Source: Candidatus Competibacteraceae bacterium
Lineage (GTDB): Bacteria; Pseudomonadota; Gammaproteobacteria; Competibacterales; Competibacteraceae
Reading direction: 5' to 3'
NCBI GenBank assembly: GCA_003989065.1
Contig: RXIW01000031.1
Location: 1 to 38,648 of the forward strand
Length of the DNA: 38,648 nucleotides
Shown here: positions 18,903 to 28,134 of the stretch, one piece after another
Numbering within the stretch: position 1 is the first letter of the stretch
Layout: each line of letters opens with the position of its first letter
Made by a program: the position numbers and the translations under genes
The notes under the pieces: generated by a model
What the model was told of the DNA's origin: nothing
What the model saw: only the letters and a program-made list of their open reading frames with translations
The model's database searches: none

Positions 18903-19289
18903 CTATTGGCGCGGCCCCTGAACAATCCCCACCAGGGCGTCGCCCTGAAACACCAGGATCTTCAGGAAAGTCCCCGGACCGAAGTTGTATTCCCATTTGT
19001 AGACCGGCACCACCCGGCGATACTCGGTTTGGTAGGCGGGTTGGCGCGAATCGTAATACGGCGCGGGATTGACGCTGTAGTAACCGTAACCGTCGTTCTG
19101 GCGCACGACCTGTTCGATGAAACCGTCCTGATAGGCGCGCTGCGGTTCGCCGCAGAGATCCAGCACGCGCGACTGCAGGTCGCCGGTATTCACCACGTAG
19201 CGGCCGCAGCGCAGGCTATCGGCCTCTGCCGTGATCGCACCCAGCATTCCCAGCGTTGTCAATAACACCCATCGCCCATAGCGACCCAT
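18903..19289 (-). CDS. Small exported DUF2845 protein
   Basis: Starting at 19289 gives 128 residues with a signal peptide (YGRWVLLTTLGMLGAITAEA) and a strong GGAGG ribosome site just upstream. The mature part opens with SLRCGRYVVNTGD and continues LQSRVLDLCGEPQRAYQ, the DUF2845 signature with two cysteines that could form a disulfide. A Tyr-rich middle leads to YKWEYNFGPGTFLKILVFQGDALVGI, a two-strand ending also seen in lipoprotein-like stress proteins. It is predicted to be periplasmic; its function is unknown. Confidence 0.85.
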   Translation of the reverse strand: MGRYGRWVLLTTLGMLGAITAEADSLRCGRYVVNTGDLQSRVLDLCGEPQRAYQDGFIEQVVRQNDGYGYYSVNPAPYYDSRQPAYQTEYRRVVPVYKWEYNFGPGTFLKILVFQGDALVGIVQGPRQ

Positions 19290-19419
19290 GGCCGTCCCTC
19301 CTCCACCCAGTGACTGCAACCAAGAGCTGTTACCCTATGTTATAGCAACCATTTACACTGACCGCACACCGCTTGCGCCCATTTCGCCAATCAACATGGA
19401 GCATCGCCATGGCTACCGC

Positions 19420-19448
19420 CTGACTGACTCAATTAAAAACTATATGAT
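19420..19448 (+). promoter_or_regulatory. Candidate sigma-70 promoter for the GDT1-rarD operon
   Basis: CTGACT at 19420-19425 and TATGAT at 19443-19448 are separated by 17 bases, about 50 bases before the start at 19500, in an AT-rich stretch (19420-19490) unlike the surrounding GC-rich DNA. The -35 matches consensus at only four positions. The rest of the gap 19290-19499 shows no gene. Confidence 0.4.
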
Positions 19449-19499
19449 CCAAAATTATTACTCTACGAGATCCACATTCCTAACCTAGACTACCTATTC

Positions 19500-20084
19500 A
19501 TGAGTGAATTTTTCGGAGTTGCATCCGCTACCCTGGGCCTGGTCGCATTGGCCGAATTGGGTGACAAGACTCAAGTGGTTTGCATGACGCTGGCCGCTCG
19601 CCACCGGGCTTTTCCGGTGCTGTTGGGCGCGGTACTGGCGTTCATGGTGTTGAATCTGCTGGCGGTGGTGTTCGGAGCCGCCGTTGCGGCCTGGCTGCCG
19701 GTGTGGCTGGTCGCCGGCGTCGTCGCCGTGTTGTTTGCGATCTTCGGCTTGCATTCCCTGCGGGAGGCCAATGCCGAAGCCGTGGAGGTCGAGGAGCGCA
19801 GCGGGCGCAGCGTGCTGCTGTCGACCTTCGTGCTGATCTTCCTGGCCGAACTGGGCGACAAGACCCAATTGGCAGTGGCGGGCCTGGCCAGCACCAACCC
19901 CATGCTACCGGTCTGGGTGGGTGGCACGCTGGCGCTGGCGTTGACCTCGGTTCTGGGGGTGTTGGCGGGGCAAACCCTGTTGCGACGGCTACCGCTGAAG
20001 TGGCTGCATCGGGTCAGCGGTGCGCTGTTTTTGTTGCTGGCAATCCTGGCCGGCTGGCGGGCGATCGCCGCGTGGGCCACCTGA
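19500..20084 (+). CDS. TMEM165/GDT1 family (UPF0016) cation transporter
   Basis: The protein has 194 residues and six predicted membrane helices in two related halves. Each half has the family motif ELGDKT (E19-T24 and E117-T122), which forms the cation site. A short charged loop (LREANAEAVEVEERSGR) separates the halves, the usual two-repeat layout. Bacterial and cyanobacterial members export Mn2+ (MneA/Mnx type), and eukaryotic ones handle Mn2+/Ca2+ in the Golgi; the substrate here is inferred to be Mn2+. rarD follows after 13 bases. Confidence 0.92.
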   Translation: MSEFFGVASATLGLVALAELGDKTQVVCMTLAARHRAFPVLLGAVLAFMVLNLLAVVFGAAVAAWLPVWLVAGVVAVLFAIFGLHSLREANAEAVEVEERSGRSVLLSTFVLIFLAELGDKTQLAVAGLASTNPMLPVWVGGTLALALTSVLGVLAGQTLLRRLPLKWLHRVSGALFLLLAILAGWRAIAAWAT

Positions 20085-20097
20085 GCAGGGCGCGAGC

Positions 20098-21078
20098 ATG
20101 ACAAAAGCCGTATCCATGCCTTCCGCTGCGCCCTTGCCGGACCGTCCGTCGGCCGATGCCCTGACCGGGATGCTGAACGCACTGGGCTGTTTCAGCTTCT
20201 GGGGACTGTTCCCGATCTACTTCAAGCTGCTCCATCGCGTCCCGGCGCTAGAGGTGCTGGCCCACCGCGTGCTGGGATCGGCGCTGTTGCTGGCCGTCCT
20301 GATGGCGCTGCAGGGGCGCGGGCGCGACCTGTGGGCCGAATTGCAGGCCAAGCCGCGGCTCGGCTTCTATCTGCTCACCACCCTGCTGATTTCCGGCAAC
20401 TGGCTGCTATACATCTGGGCGGTGCAGAACGGCCGCATCCTGGAAGCCAGCCTCGGCTATTACATCAATCCGTTGGTCAACGTGGTCCTGGGCGTGCTGT
20501 TCCTGCACGAACGGCTGAACCCGCGCCAATGGATGGCGGTGGCCATCGCCGCGGTCGGGGTGCTGGCGCTGGTCGTCGGTTACGGGGTGTTTCCCTGGAT
20601 CTCCCTGACCCTGGCGCTCAGCTTCGGCAGCTACGGCATGCTGCGCAAGAAGGCCGGCTTCAACCCCATGCTGGGCTTGAGCGTGGAAACCCTGCTGATC
20701 GCGCCCATCGCCCTGACGTTCCTGACCCTGCTGGCGCTGCGCGGCGACGGCGCGCTGGGCATGGGGGACGGCTGGACCGATCTGTTGCTGCTGGCGGCGG
20801 GTCCGATCACGGTCGCGCCGCTCTTGATGTTTCTCGAAGCGACGCAGCGCTTGCCGCTGTCGATGGTCGGGTTGATCCAGTACCTGACCCCGACCCTGCA
20901 ATTCCTGCTGGCGGTCGCCCTGTATCGCGAGCCCTTCACCGGCGTCCATCTAGCGGCGTTTGGCTGTATCTGGCTGGCACTGGCCTTGTACAGCGCCGAC
21001 GCCTGGTCCGGCTACCGCCGCCAGAGCGAGCGATTTCCGGCCGGTTCGCTACCCCGGAGCCACGGAGCTTCCCCATGA
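20098..21078 (+). CDS. rarD: EamA-family transporter RarD
   Basis: The protein has 326 residues and about ten membrane helices in two EamA repeats. RarD signatures include CFSFWGLFPIYFKLL, LISGNWLLYIWAV, LEASLGYYINPLVNV and MVGLIQYLTPTLQFLLAV. RarD was named for chloramphenicol sensitivity; its substrate is not established. The start at 20098 follows the previous stop closely. The stop overlaps the next start by 4 bases (ATGA), coupling it to the c-di-GMP enzyme. The C-terminal tail beyond the last helix is short and charged. Confidence 0.92.
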   Translation: MTKAVSMPSAAPLPDRPSADALTGMLNALGCFSFWGLFPIYFKLLHRVPALEVLAHRVLGSALLLAVLMALQGRGRDLWAELQAKPRLGFYLLTTLLISGNWLLYIWAVQNGRILEASLGYYINPLVNVVLGVLFLHERLNPRQWMAVAIAAVGVLALVVGYGVFPWISLTLALSFGSYGMLRKKAGFNPMLGLSVETLLIAPIALTFLTLLALRGDGALGMGDGWTDLLLLAAGPITVAPLLMFLEATQRLPLSMVGLIQYLTPTLQFLLAVALYREPFTGVHLAAFGCIWLALALYSADAWSGYRRQSERFPAGSLPRSHGASP

Positions 21079-24008
21079 AATGGCCGATCGGCACCGTTCA
21101 ATGGCGCATCCTGGGGGTCTTGGCCCTGCTCATGGGAGGGTGCGCGGCGGGATTGGAGATCCTGGGCGAGGTCGATCTCAAGGGTTTGCTCATATCCGAT
21201 GGCCTGGTGCTGCTGGTGCTGTTCGCCCTGCTGACCGGATGGTTGGCCAGACCGCTACACCTGCTCACGCGTAGTCTGCGCAGCCGGGATGCGTCCTCGT
21301 TGACGCCGTTGCTGGGCCGACGCCGTACCGAATTCGGCCAGCTGGCCGAAATGGTTCAGGATTTCATTCGCTATCAGCAACGCCTGCAGCAGGAAATCCA
21401 GGAGCGGCGGCAAGCGGAGCAGACCTTGCGCCATTATTCGCTAGCGCTCGAGCAAAGCGCCAACGCCATCGTCATCACCGACCGCAACGGCACGATCGAG
21501 TACGTCAATCCGAAGTTCCTCGAAACCACCGGCTATACCCGTGACGAGGCCATCGGGGCCACACCGCGAATTCTCAAATCCGGCAGGACCCCGCAGGAAC
21601 AATATCAGCAGTTGTGGAACACCATCACCAGCGGCAGGGAGTGGCGCGGCGAACTCCGCAACCGGCGCAAGGATGGGCGGCTGTACTGGGAACTGGCGTC
21701 GATCGCGCCGATCCGCGACGAACGGGGCGCAATCACCCACTTCGTCGCCATCAAGGAGGATATCAGCCAGCGCAAGCTGATGGAGGCGACGCTGCACGCC
21801 AGCGAGTTGCGCTATCGCAATGTGTTCGCCACCGTCGGCGACGCCCTGTTGCTGCTGGACAGTCGCAACGGGCGCATCTTTTCGGTCAATCCAGCGGCGT
21901 GCAAGCTGTATGGCTACACCCGCACCGAATTCCTGTCCCTGACCGACCGCGACCTGTCGGCATCGCTCAATGGCTACATCGAACTGCCGCACACGGTCTC
22001 GAAGCGGCTTTCCAACTATCTGCATCGCCGCAAGGACGGCACGATCTTCCCCGCCGATATCTGGATCCGACACTTTGCCCACAAGGGCTACAAAGTCACG
22101 GTCGCCGCCGTACGCGACATGACCCGGCAAAAACAGGCGGAGCAGAAAATCATCCGTTTGAGCTGCTTCTACGCCGCGCTCAGCCGCACCAGCGCCGCCA
22201 TCATCCGCTGCGTCGATCAGCACGATCTGTTCCAGCAAATCGGCCAGATCATAGCCGAGCTGGAACAAATTCAGATGGTTCTGATCGGCTTCGTCGATCC
22301 GGAAACCGGTTGGATCCACCCCGTAGCCCATGCCAGTATGACGCCCGGCTATGCCGTTCATCTTACCCACTTCCGGATCTCCAACGACCCTACTCTGTTC
22401 GAAGGCTGGGGTCCGACCGGCAAAGCGTTTCGACAAGGCGAGCCCGAGGTCAGCAACGATTTGCTGACCGACCCCGATGCCCAACCATGGCATGAGGTTA
22501 TCGGCACACTGGGCATCCGCGCGGGCGCTGCTTTTCCGCTGCGGCGGAATGGCCAGATCGTCGGTTGTCTGAGCGCCTATGCGACGGAAAAGGACTATTT
22601 CGATGACGATATCGTCGGCTTGCTGAACAGTCTGGCTGGAGAACTGTCATTTGCGCTCGATCTGTTCGAGCGCGAGACGCTGCGGAAGGACGCCGAGGAC
22701 CGCGCCCACCATCTGGCCACCCATGACGCGCTGACCGGTCTGCCCAACCGTATCCTGTTGCTCGATCGCCTGACTCAGGCGATCCATGCCGCTCATCGCA
22801 ATCAGAGCTGCGTCGGCGTGCTGTTCCTGGATCTCGATCACTTCAAGACCATCAACGATTCGCAGGGACACGACATCGGCGACCAACTGCTGCAGTCCGT
22901 GACCCTGCGGCTGCGCGGTTGCACCCGCCAAGAGGACACCCTGGCCCGCCAGGGCGGCGACGAATTCATCCTGGTGCTGCCAAATCTGACCGATCCGACC
23001 ATGGCGGGCCGGGTCGCCGAACATCTGCTGCAGGCCCTGCGAACGCCGTTCATCCTGAACAATATCCCGCTGCACATCGACGCTAGCATCGGCATCAGCA
23101 TCTATCCACTCGATTCCACCGATCCTTCCACGCTGATCCGCTTCGCCGACAGCGCCATGTATCAGGCCAAGGAAGTGGGTCGCGGCAACTATGCCTTCTT
23201 TACCCACGAACTGAGCATTCGGGCGTCGGAGCTGTTCGTCCTGAGCAACGAGTTGCGTCTCGCCCTGGATCGCGACGAGTTCGTTCTGTATTACCAGCCG
23301 CAGATCGAAATGACGACCCGCCAACCGATCGGGGTAGAGGCTCTGATCCGGTGGCGACATCCCGAACGCGGCCTGATACTGCCGATGCAGTTCATCGGGG
23401 TCGCCGAGGAAACCGGGCTGATCGGAGCCATCGGCGAATGGACCCTGCGGACCGCCTGCGCGCAAGGCCGTCGCTGGCAGGAGGCCGGCTTGCCGCCGCT
23501 GTCGATCGCCATCAATCTGTCGGCCAAGCAATGGTTGCAACCCCATCTGGAAGACCAGGTGCTCCAAACCCTGGCGACCAGCGGGCTTGCGCCGCAACTG
23601 CTAGAGCTGGAAATCACCGAAAGCCTGTTGATGCGGGACAGCGAAAAGATGGTCGCCATCATGCGCCGCCTGCAGGCGCACGGCGTGCGGTTCGCGGTGG
23701 ACGACTTCGGCATTGGCTATTCCAGTTTGAGCTATCTCAAGCGCTTCCCGGTCAGCCGGCTGAAGATCGACCAGTCGTTCGTGCGTGGCATCCCGGACGA
23801 CTTCGACGACGCCGCCATCGCCACCGCCATCATCCAGATGGGCAAGAGCCTGCGTTTGAGCGTGGTGGCCGAGGGCGTCGAAACAGAGGCGCAACTGCAC
23901 TTTCTGCGTCAACAGGGTTGCGATATTGCCCAGGGCTTCTATTTCAGCAGACCGCTACCGGCTGGAGAATGCGAGACGACGCTACGCCAACTCTTGCAGA
24001 TGTCGTAG
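21075..24008 (+). CDS. Membrane PAS-PAS-GAF-GGDEF-EAL c-di-GMP protein
   Basis: The protein has 977 residues. Two N-terminal membrane helices (about 8-30 and 40-58) are followed by a HAMP-like coiled segment (RRRTEFGQLAEMVQ and following), PAS 1 (from about 120), PAS 2 (about 240-355), GAF (about 375-530), GGDEF (about 550-700) and EAL (about 720-970). The cyclase motif GGDEF is intact, with an I-site RQED five residues before it, so product inhibition is likely. The esterase motifs are EALIRW, INLSAKQW, ITESLL, DDFGIGYSSLSYLK, KIDQSFV and EGVET, all apparently intact, so both activities are possible. ATG at 21075 follows GGAG. Signals sensed by PAS and GAF are unknown. It converges on kdpE with a 15-base gap. 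Confidence 0.95.
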   Translation: MKWPIGTVQWRILGVLALLMGGCAAGLEILGEVDLKGLLISDGLVLLVLFALLTGWLARPLHLLTRSLRSRDASSLTPLLGRRRTEFGQLAEMVQDFIRYQQRLQQEIQERRQAEQTLRHYSLALEQSANAIVITDRNGTIEYVNPKFLETTGYTRDEAIGATPRILKSGRTPQEQYQQLWNTITSGREWRGELRNRRKDGRLYWELASIAPIRDERGAITHFVAIKEDISQRKLMEATLHASELRYRNVFATVGDALLLLDSRNGRIFSVNPAACKLYGYTRTEFLSLTDRDLSASLNGYIELPHTVSKRLSNYLHRRKDGTIFPADIWIRHFAHKGYKVTVAAVRDMTRQKQAEQKIIRLSCFYAALSRTSAAIIRCVDQHDLFQQIGQIIAELEQIQMVLIGFVDPETGWIHPVAHASMTPGYAVHLTHFRISNDPTLFEGWGPTGKAFRQGEPEVSNDLLTDPDAQPWHEVIGTLGIRAGAAFPLRRNGQIVGCLSAYATEKDYFDDDIVGLLNSLAGELSFALDLFERETLRKDAEDRAHHLATHDALTGLPNRILLLDRLTQAIHAAHRNQSCVGVLFLDLDHFKTINDSQGHDIGDQLLQSVTLRLRGCTRQEDTLARQGGDEFILVLPNLTDPTMAGRVAEHLLQALRTPFILNNIPLHIDASIGISIYPLDSTDPSTLIRFADSAMYQAKEVGRGNYAFFTHELSIRASELFVLSNELRLALDRDEFVLYYQPQIEMTTRQPIGVEALIRWRHPERGLILPMQFIGVAEETGLIGAIGEWTLRTACAQGRRWQEAGLPPLSIAINLSAKQWLQPHLEDQVLQTLATSGLAPQLLELEITESLLMRDSEKMVAIMRRLQAHGVRFAVDDFGIGYSSLSYLKRFPVSRLKIDQSFVRGIPDDFDDAAIATAIIQMGKSLRLSVVAEGVETEAQLHFLRQQGCDIAQGFYFSRPLPAGECETTLRQLLQMS

Positions 24009-24023
24009 CTGTGCCTGCGGCGA

Positions 24024-24728
24024 TCAACCGATGACGAAGCGATAGCCGACGCCCATCTCGGTCAGAAAATGGCGAGGGCGCGCCGGATCGGCTTCGAGTT
24101 TCTGGCGCAGCTGGCTCATGAAGATCCGCAGATAATGGCCGCGTTCGACGTAGGCCGGACCCCAGACCTCACTCAACAACTGCCGATGGGTCAGCACCTT
24201 GCCGGGTTGCGCCACCAGCGCGGCCAGCAGACGAAACTCGATCGGAGTCAGGTGCACAGGTTGGCCGTCGCGGGTAACCTGGCGGTGCGCCCAGTCTACC
24301 TGCACATCGCCGAAACTCAGCACCGCTGCCTTGCCGTCGGATGGAGTCGTATGGCGACGCAGCACCGCCCGCACCCGCGCCAACAGCTCAGCCACGCCGA
24401 ACGGTTTGATCAGATAATCATCCGCGCCGGCGTCCAGCGCCCCCACCTTGTCGTCTTCCTCGACCCGCGCCGACAACACCAGGATGGGCGTTTGGCTCCA
24501 GGCGCGCAGATCGCGGATGAAATCCATCCCGTTGCCGTCCGGCAGGCCCAGATCGAGAATCACCAACTGGGGTTGGCGGGTGCCGGCTTCCACCAAACCC
24601 TGCTGCAAAGTGTCGGCTTCATGGACGCGGTGTCCCTCCCGCTCCAGCGCGCTGCGCACGAAACGGCGGATGGTGCGTTCGTCCTCGACGATCAACACGG
24701 TCAGTTGGGAAGTCAGCGGGGTGGTCAT
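24024..24728 (-). CDS. kdpE: Response regulator KdpE
   Basis: The protein has 234 residues. The receiver domain has phosphorylation site D59 (VILDLGLPDG), the acidic pocket ED at 15-16, and the conserved Lys in YLIKPF. The OmpR-type winged helix carries LTPIEFRLLAALVAQPGKVLTHRQLL and ends in GVGYRFV. It is phosphorylated by KdpD and activates the kdp promoter when potassium is low. It is last in the operon, 14 bases after kdpD. Confidence 0.97.
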   Translation of the reverse strand: MTTPLTSQLTVLIVEDERTIRRFVRSALEREGHRVHEADTLQQGLVEAGTRQPQLVILDLGLPDGNGMDFIRDLRAWSQTPILVLSARVEEDDKVGALDAGADDYLIKPFGVAELLARVRAVLRRHTTPSDGKAAVLSFGDVQVDWAHRQVTRDGQPVHLTPIEFRLLAALVAQPGKVLTHRQLLSEVWGPAYVERGHYLRIFMSQLRQKLEADPARPRHFLTEMGVGYRFVIG

Positions 24729-24742
24729 GATGAGCCCAAGAT

Positions 24743-27454
24743 TCAGGTCGTGCTGGATGGAACGTCGGGTTCGTCCCGATCGGCTTCGATCGCCGGCGAC
24801 TTTTCCAACGGCAGCGTCATGATGAAACTCGCGCCGCCACCGGGCCGATTTGCGGCTTGAATGCGCCCGCCATGCGCCTCGACCACCGCCTGGCAGATGG
24901 CGAGGCCCAGGCCAACGCCCGGCGTCGCCGATTCGGACTGGCCGCGGTTGAATTTGATGAACAGCTCCTGCTCCTGGCCGGCCGGCAGGCCCGGCCCTTC
25001 GTCCCAGACCTCGACCTGCAGCCAGTCAGCGACGGCGGTGGCGGTGATGCCGATGACCGTACCGGGCAGGGTGTACTTAGTGGCGTTTTCCAGAAGATTG
25101 ACCATGACGCGCTCCATCAGGACGCCGTCGCAATAGAGCAGCGGCAATTTCGGGTCGAGCGCCAGGCGCACCGGATGCGAACGCAACGGCTGCTCCAGCA
25201 GGCGCAGGGCCGAGCCGACCACCTCCTCCAGCGATTGCCAATCCTTGCGCAGGCGAATGCCGCCGGTCTGCAGCTTGGCCATATCCAGAAGATTATCGGC
25301 CAACAACGCCATCCGCACCGCCTGCTCGCGAATCTCCGCCAGCGCGTCCTGGTGCGGCGAATCTTCGGCCGCCAGATCCAGCGCCAGGGTTTCCGCCAGC
25401 CCGATCAGGCCGGTCAGCGGCGTGCGCAGATCGTGCGACAAAGCCGCCAGCAGGGAATTGCGCTGCCGTTCTCCTTCTATCTTAACCAGGGTGTCGCGGG
25501 CAACGGTGACGAAATGCACCCGCTCCAGAGCGATGGCGATCAACGCGCCGAAGGTGTCCAGCAGGCGGCGTTGCTCCGGAATCAGCAACCAGTGCCGCCG
25601 TTCCGGAGCCACGGCCAGCACGCCGCGCATCCGCAACGGCGCCTTGAGCGGCAGGTAAAGCACCGACGAGCCCGGCAAGGTATCGGTGCCGAGACCGGCC
25701 GGCACGTTGTGATCGAAGCTCCATTGGGCGATGGCGCTATCCACTTTCGGCTTGCCCACCCGCACCGGTGGCGGCGGCAGGTGGTCGCGCTCATCGGGCA
25801 GCAGCAACCGCGCCTTGACCCGGAACGTGGTCTCCGTGCAGCGCTCGCTAATGTCGGCCACCTGCTCGACCGCCAAGGCTCCGGACAGGTCACGGGCCAT
25901 CTCGTAGAGATGGCGGATGCGTTGCTCGCGGGCCCCAGCCACATAGGCTTGATAACGAAAACGAGCGGTCAGCTGGCCGATGACCAGTCCGACGGTCAGC
26001 ATCACGGCGAAAGTGAGCAGATATTGCCAGTCCTGCACGGCCAGCGAGAAGCGCGGTGGCACGAAACACAGATCGAAAGCCACCACGTTGACGATCGCCG
26101 CCAGCACCGCAGGACCCCGGCCATAGCGCACCGCCACGCCGACCACCGCCAGCAGGAACAGCATGATGATATTGGCCAGATCCAGATAGGCCAGCAGCGG
26201 CGTTGCCGCCAGCGCCGTCGTCAGGCAGATCAGCAATGTCATGCCGTAAGCACGCAGGACCGGCGTGAATTCGACCGAATCGCGCGCGCTGGCCGACTGC
26301 TGGAGCGGGCGTTGCGGCGCTTCGTCGCGGGCCAGGGCCAGCAGATCCAGCTCCGGGGCCATCCGCGCCAGCAGGCCGGCCAGCGCGCGCCGGAAGATGC
26401 GCCAACATTGGGGTCGGCTGCGACCGATGACGATCTGGCCGAGTCGATGTTCGCGGGCGTAGGCGACGATAGCAGCCGCGATGTCGTCGGCGGCCTGGGT
26501 GGCCGTGGTCGCACCCAGTTCCTGGGCCAGATGGAGGGTGTCGAGAATCAACCGCCGCCGATCGGCCGGCAGCCGTTGCAGGGCGGGAGTTTCCACATAC
26601 AGGACATGCCATTCGCAATCCAGTTTGCCGGCCAGCCGGCTGGCGACGCGAACCAGGGCATCCTCGCCGGGTTTGGGACCGATGCACACCAGCAAAGCGT
26701 CGCGAGTGGACAGCGGTGGCCCACCGGCCTGCCGCTGATAGCGCTCCATCTGCTCGTCCACCCGATCGGCGGTGCGCCGCAGCGCCAGCTCGCGCAAAGC
26801 GATCAGGTTGCCCTTGCGAAAGAAATTCTCGATGGCGCGCTCGGCCTGATCCGGCAGATACACCTTGCCTTCCTTGAGCCGCTGCAACAATTCGTCGGGC
26901 GGCAAATCGACCAGCACCACTTCGTCGGCCTGGTCGAAGATGCGGTCGGTCACCGTTTCCCAGACCCGGATGCCGGTCAAGCCGCCAACCACGTCGTTGA
27001 GACTCTCCAGATGCTGGACGTTGATCGTGGTAAAGACGTCGATGCCGGCATCGAGCAGCTCCCTGACATCCTGCCAGCGCTTGGGGTGACGGCTGCCCGG
27101 CGCGTTGCTGTGCGCCAGTTCGTCGACCAGGATCAGCGCCGGCCGCCGCGCCAGCGCGCCGTCGAGATCGAACTCCCGCAACGTCTTGTCGCGGTAGGGA
27201 ATCTCCTTGAGCGGCAGCTGTTCGAGACCGTCGAGCAGCGCGGCGGTTTCCTGGCGGCCATGGGTTTCGACCAGCCCTACCACCACATCAATGCCCTGTT
27301 CGCGCAAGCGCTGCGCCGCCTGCAACATGGCGTAGGTCTTGCCAACGCCGGCGGAAGCGCCGAAGAAGATCTTCAGGCGGCCACGCTGGGCGCGAATCTC
27401 CTCCTCCTTGATGAGGTTCAGCCAATGGTCGGGATCGGGACGTTGCACGCTCAT
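24743..27454 (-). CDS. kdpD: Sensor histidine kinase KdpD
   Basis: The protein has 903 residues. The N-terminal KdpD domain has Walker A FGASAGVGKT (K39) and Walker-B-like DELAHSNAPGSRHPKRWQD. Then come a universal-stress-like domain (about 250-370), four membrane helices (about 400-510), a GAF-like domain (about 530-660), HisKA with H674 in ALSHDLRTPLTG, and HATPase motifs NLLENATKYT, DEGPGLP and GVGLGLAI. It senses low potassium or turgor and phosphorylates KdpE. It begins 70 bases after kdpC, a gap that holds a GC-rich hairpin. Length and domain order are normal. Confidence 0.97.
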   Translation of the reverse strand: MSVQRPDPDHWLNLIKEEEIRAQRGRLKIFFGASAGVGKTYAMLQAAQRLREQGIDVVVGLVETHGRQETAALLDGLEQLPLKEIPYRDKTLREFDLDGALARRPALILVDELAHSNAPGSRHPKRWQDVRELLDAGIDVFTTINVQHLESLNDVVGGLTGIRVWETVTDRIFDQADEVVLVDLPPDELLQRLKEGKVYLPDQAERAIENFFRKGNLIALRELALRRTADRVDEQMERYQRQAGGPPLSTRDALLVCIGPKPGEDALVRVASRLAGKLDCEWHVLYVETPALQRLPADRRRLILDTLHLAQELGATTATQAADDIAAAIVAYAREHRLGQIVIGRSRPQCWRIFRRALAGLLARMAPELDLLALARDEAPQRPLQQSASARDSVEFTPVLRAYGMTLLICLTTALAATPLLAYLDLANIIMLFLLAVVGVAVRYGRGPAVLAAIVNVVAFDLCFVPPRFSLAVQDWQYLLTFAVMLTVGLVIGQLTARFRYQAYVAGAREQRIRHLYEMARDLSGALAVEQVADISERCTETTFRVKARLLLPDERDHLPPPPVRVGKPKVDSAIAQWSFDHNVPAGLGTDTLPGSSVLYLPLKAPLRMRGVLAVAPERRHWLLIPEQRRLLDTFGALIAIALERVHFVTVARDTLVKIEGERQRNSLLAALSHDLRTPLTGLIGLAETLALDLAAEDSPHQDALAEIREQAVRMALLADNLLDMAKLQTGGIRLRKDWQSLEEVVGSALRLLEQPLRSHPVRLALDPKLPLLYCDGVLMERVMVNLLENATKYTLPGTVIGITATAVADWLQVEVWDEGPGLPAGQEQELFIKFNRGQSESATPGVGLGLAICQAVVEAHGGRIQAANRPGGGASFIMTLPLEKSPAIEADRDEPDVPSSTT

Positions 27455-27469
27455 CGTAGCGCTCGTTTT

Positions 27470-27502
27470 GCCCCCTCGCCCGCCGGGAAACGGTGAGGGG
27501 GC
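27470..27502. repeat. GC-rich inverted repeat between kdpC and kdpD
   Basis: GCCCCCTC (27470-27477) pairs perfectly with GAGGGGGC (27495-27502) around a 17-base loop that itself contains CCCGCCGGG. It lies in the only sizeable gap in the distal kdp operon. There is no U-tract, so it is not a classic terminator. It could be an mRNA stabiliser, an attenuator lowering kdpDE output, or a REP-like repeat. Confidence 0.6.
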
Positions 27503-27524
27503 GGGGCCAGGCGTGTTGCAGGAA

Positions 27525-28112
27525 TCACTGGATCGACGGAGTCTTCAAGGCGTCCAGGGCCAGATTCAATTCCAGCACATGGACGCGCGGTTCGCCAAAG
27601 AGACCCCATTGGCGCGCTTCGGTATGACGGGCCACCAGAGCGCTCACAGCTTCGGGCGACAGTCCACGCGCCCGGGCGACCCGCGGGAGCTGATAGGCGG
27701 CGGCGGCCGGACTGATATGCGGGTCGAGGCCGCTGGCCGACGCCGTGACCAGATCCACGGGGATGGGCTGGGCGTTGCCGGGATCGGCGGCGCGCAACGC
27801 CTCGATCCGCGTCTTGACCGCCTCCTGTAGCGCCGGACTCAGCGGACCGAGGTTGGAACCGCTGGAGGCGGCTGCATGGTCGGGATAAGGACTGGTGGCC
27901 GATGGCCGGCCCCAGAAATATTGGGGATCGGTGAAATTCTGGCCGATCAGCCGGGAACCGAGCCGTCGACCATCGCGGTCGATCAGGCTACCGGCAGCCT
28001 GTGCTGGGAAAACGACTTGTCCGATTGCCGTCACCAGCAACGGATACAACAGCCCGGTGATCAGCGACAGTAGGATAAACAGCGATAGCGCAGGACGAAT
28101 CAGGGTTTTCAT
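27525..28112 (-). CDS. kdpC: Potassium-transporting ATPase subunit C
   Basis: The protein has 195 residues and a single N-terminal membrane helix ([19 protein letters not shown]). Family motifs are [44 protein letters not shown] and LPRVARARG. KdpC anchors in the membrane, stabilises the KdpFABC complex and may raise ATP affinity. It lies 22 bases downstream of kdpB. Length is usual for the family. Confidence 0.97.
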   Translation of the reverse strand: MKTLIRPALSLFILLSLITGLLYPLLVTAIGQVVFPAQAAGSLIDRDGRRLGSRLIGQNFTDPQYFWGRPSATSPYPDHAAASSGSNLGPLSPALQEAVKTRIEALRAADPGNAQPIPVDLVTASASGLDPHISPAAAAYQLPRVARARGLSPEAVSALVARHTEARQWGLFGEPRVHVLELNLALDALKTPSIQ

Positions 28113-28134
28113 GGCGTAGGACTCCGGAAAGGTT

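Noticed and set aside
19290..19499. Mn-sensing yybP-ykoY riboswitch before the GDT1 gene
   Set aside because: The region is AT-rich and lacks the paired GC-rich stems and conserved loops expected.
20331..21074. Upstream extension of the GGDEF/EAL frame
   Set aside because: It runs through rarD in another frame. The membrane helices and ribosome site start at 21075.
24857..27496. An 879-codon open frame on the plus strand opposite kdpD
   Set aside because: It is antisense to a fully supported KdpD and has Gln/Arg-rich low-information composition.
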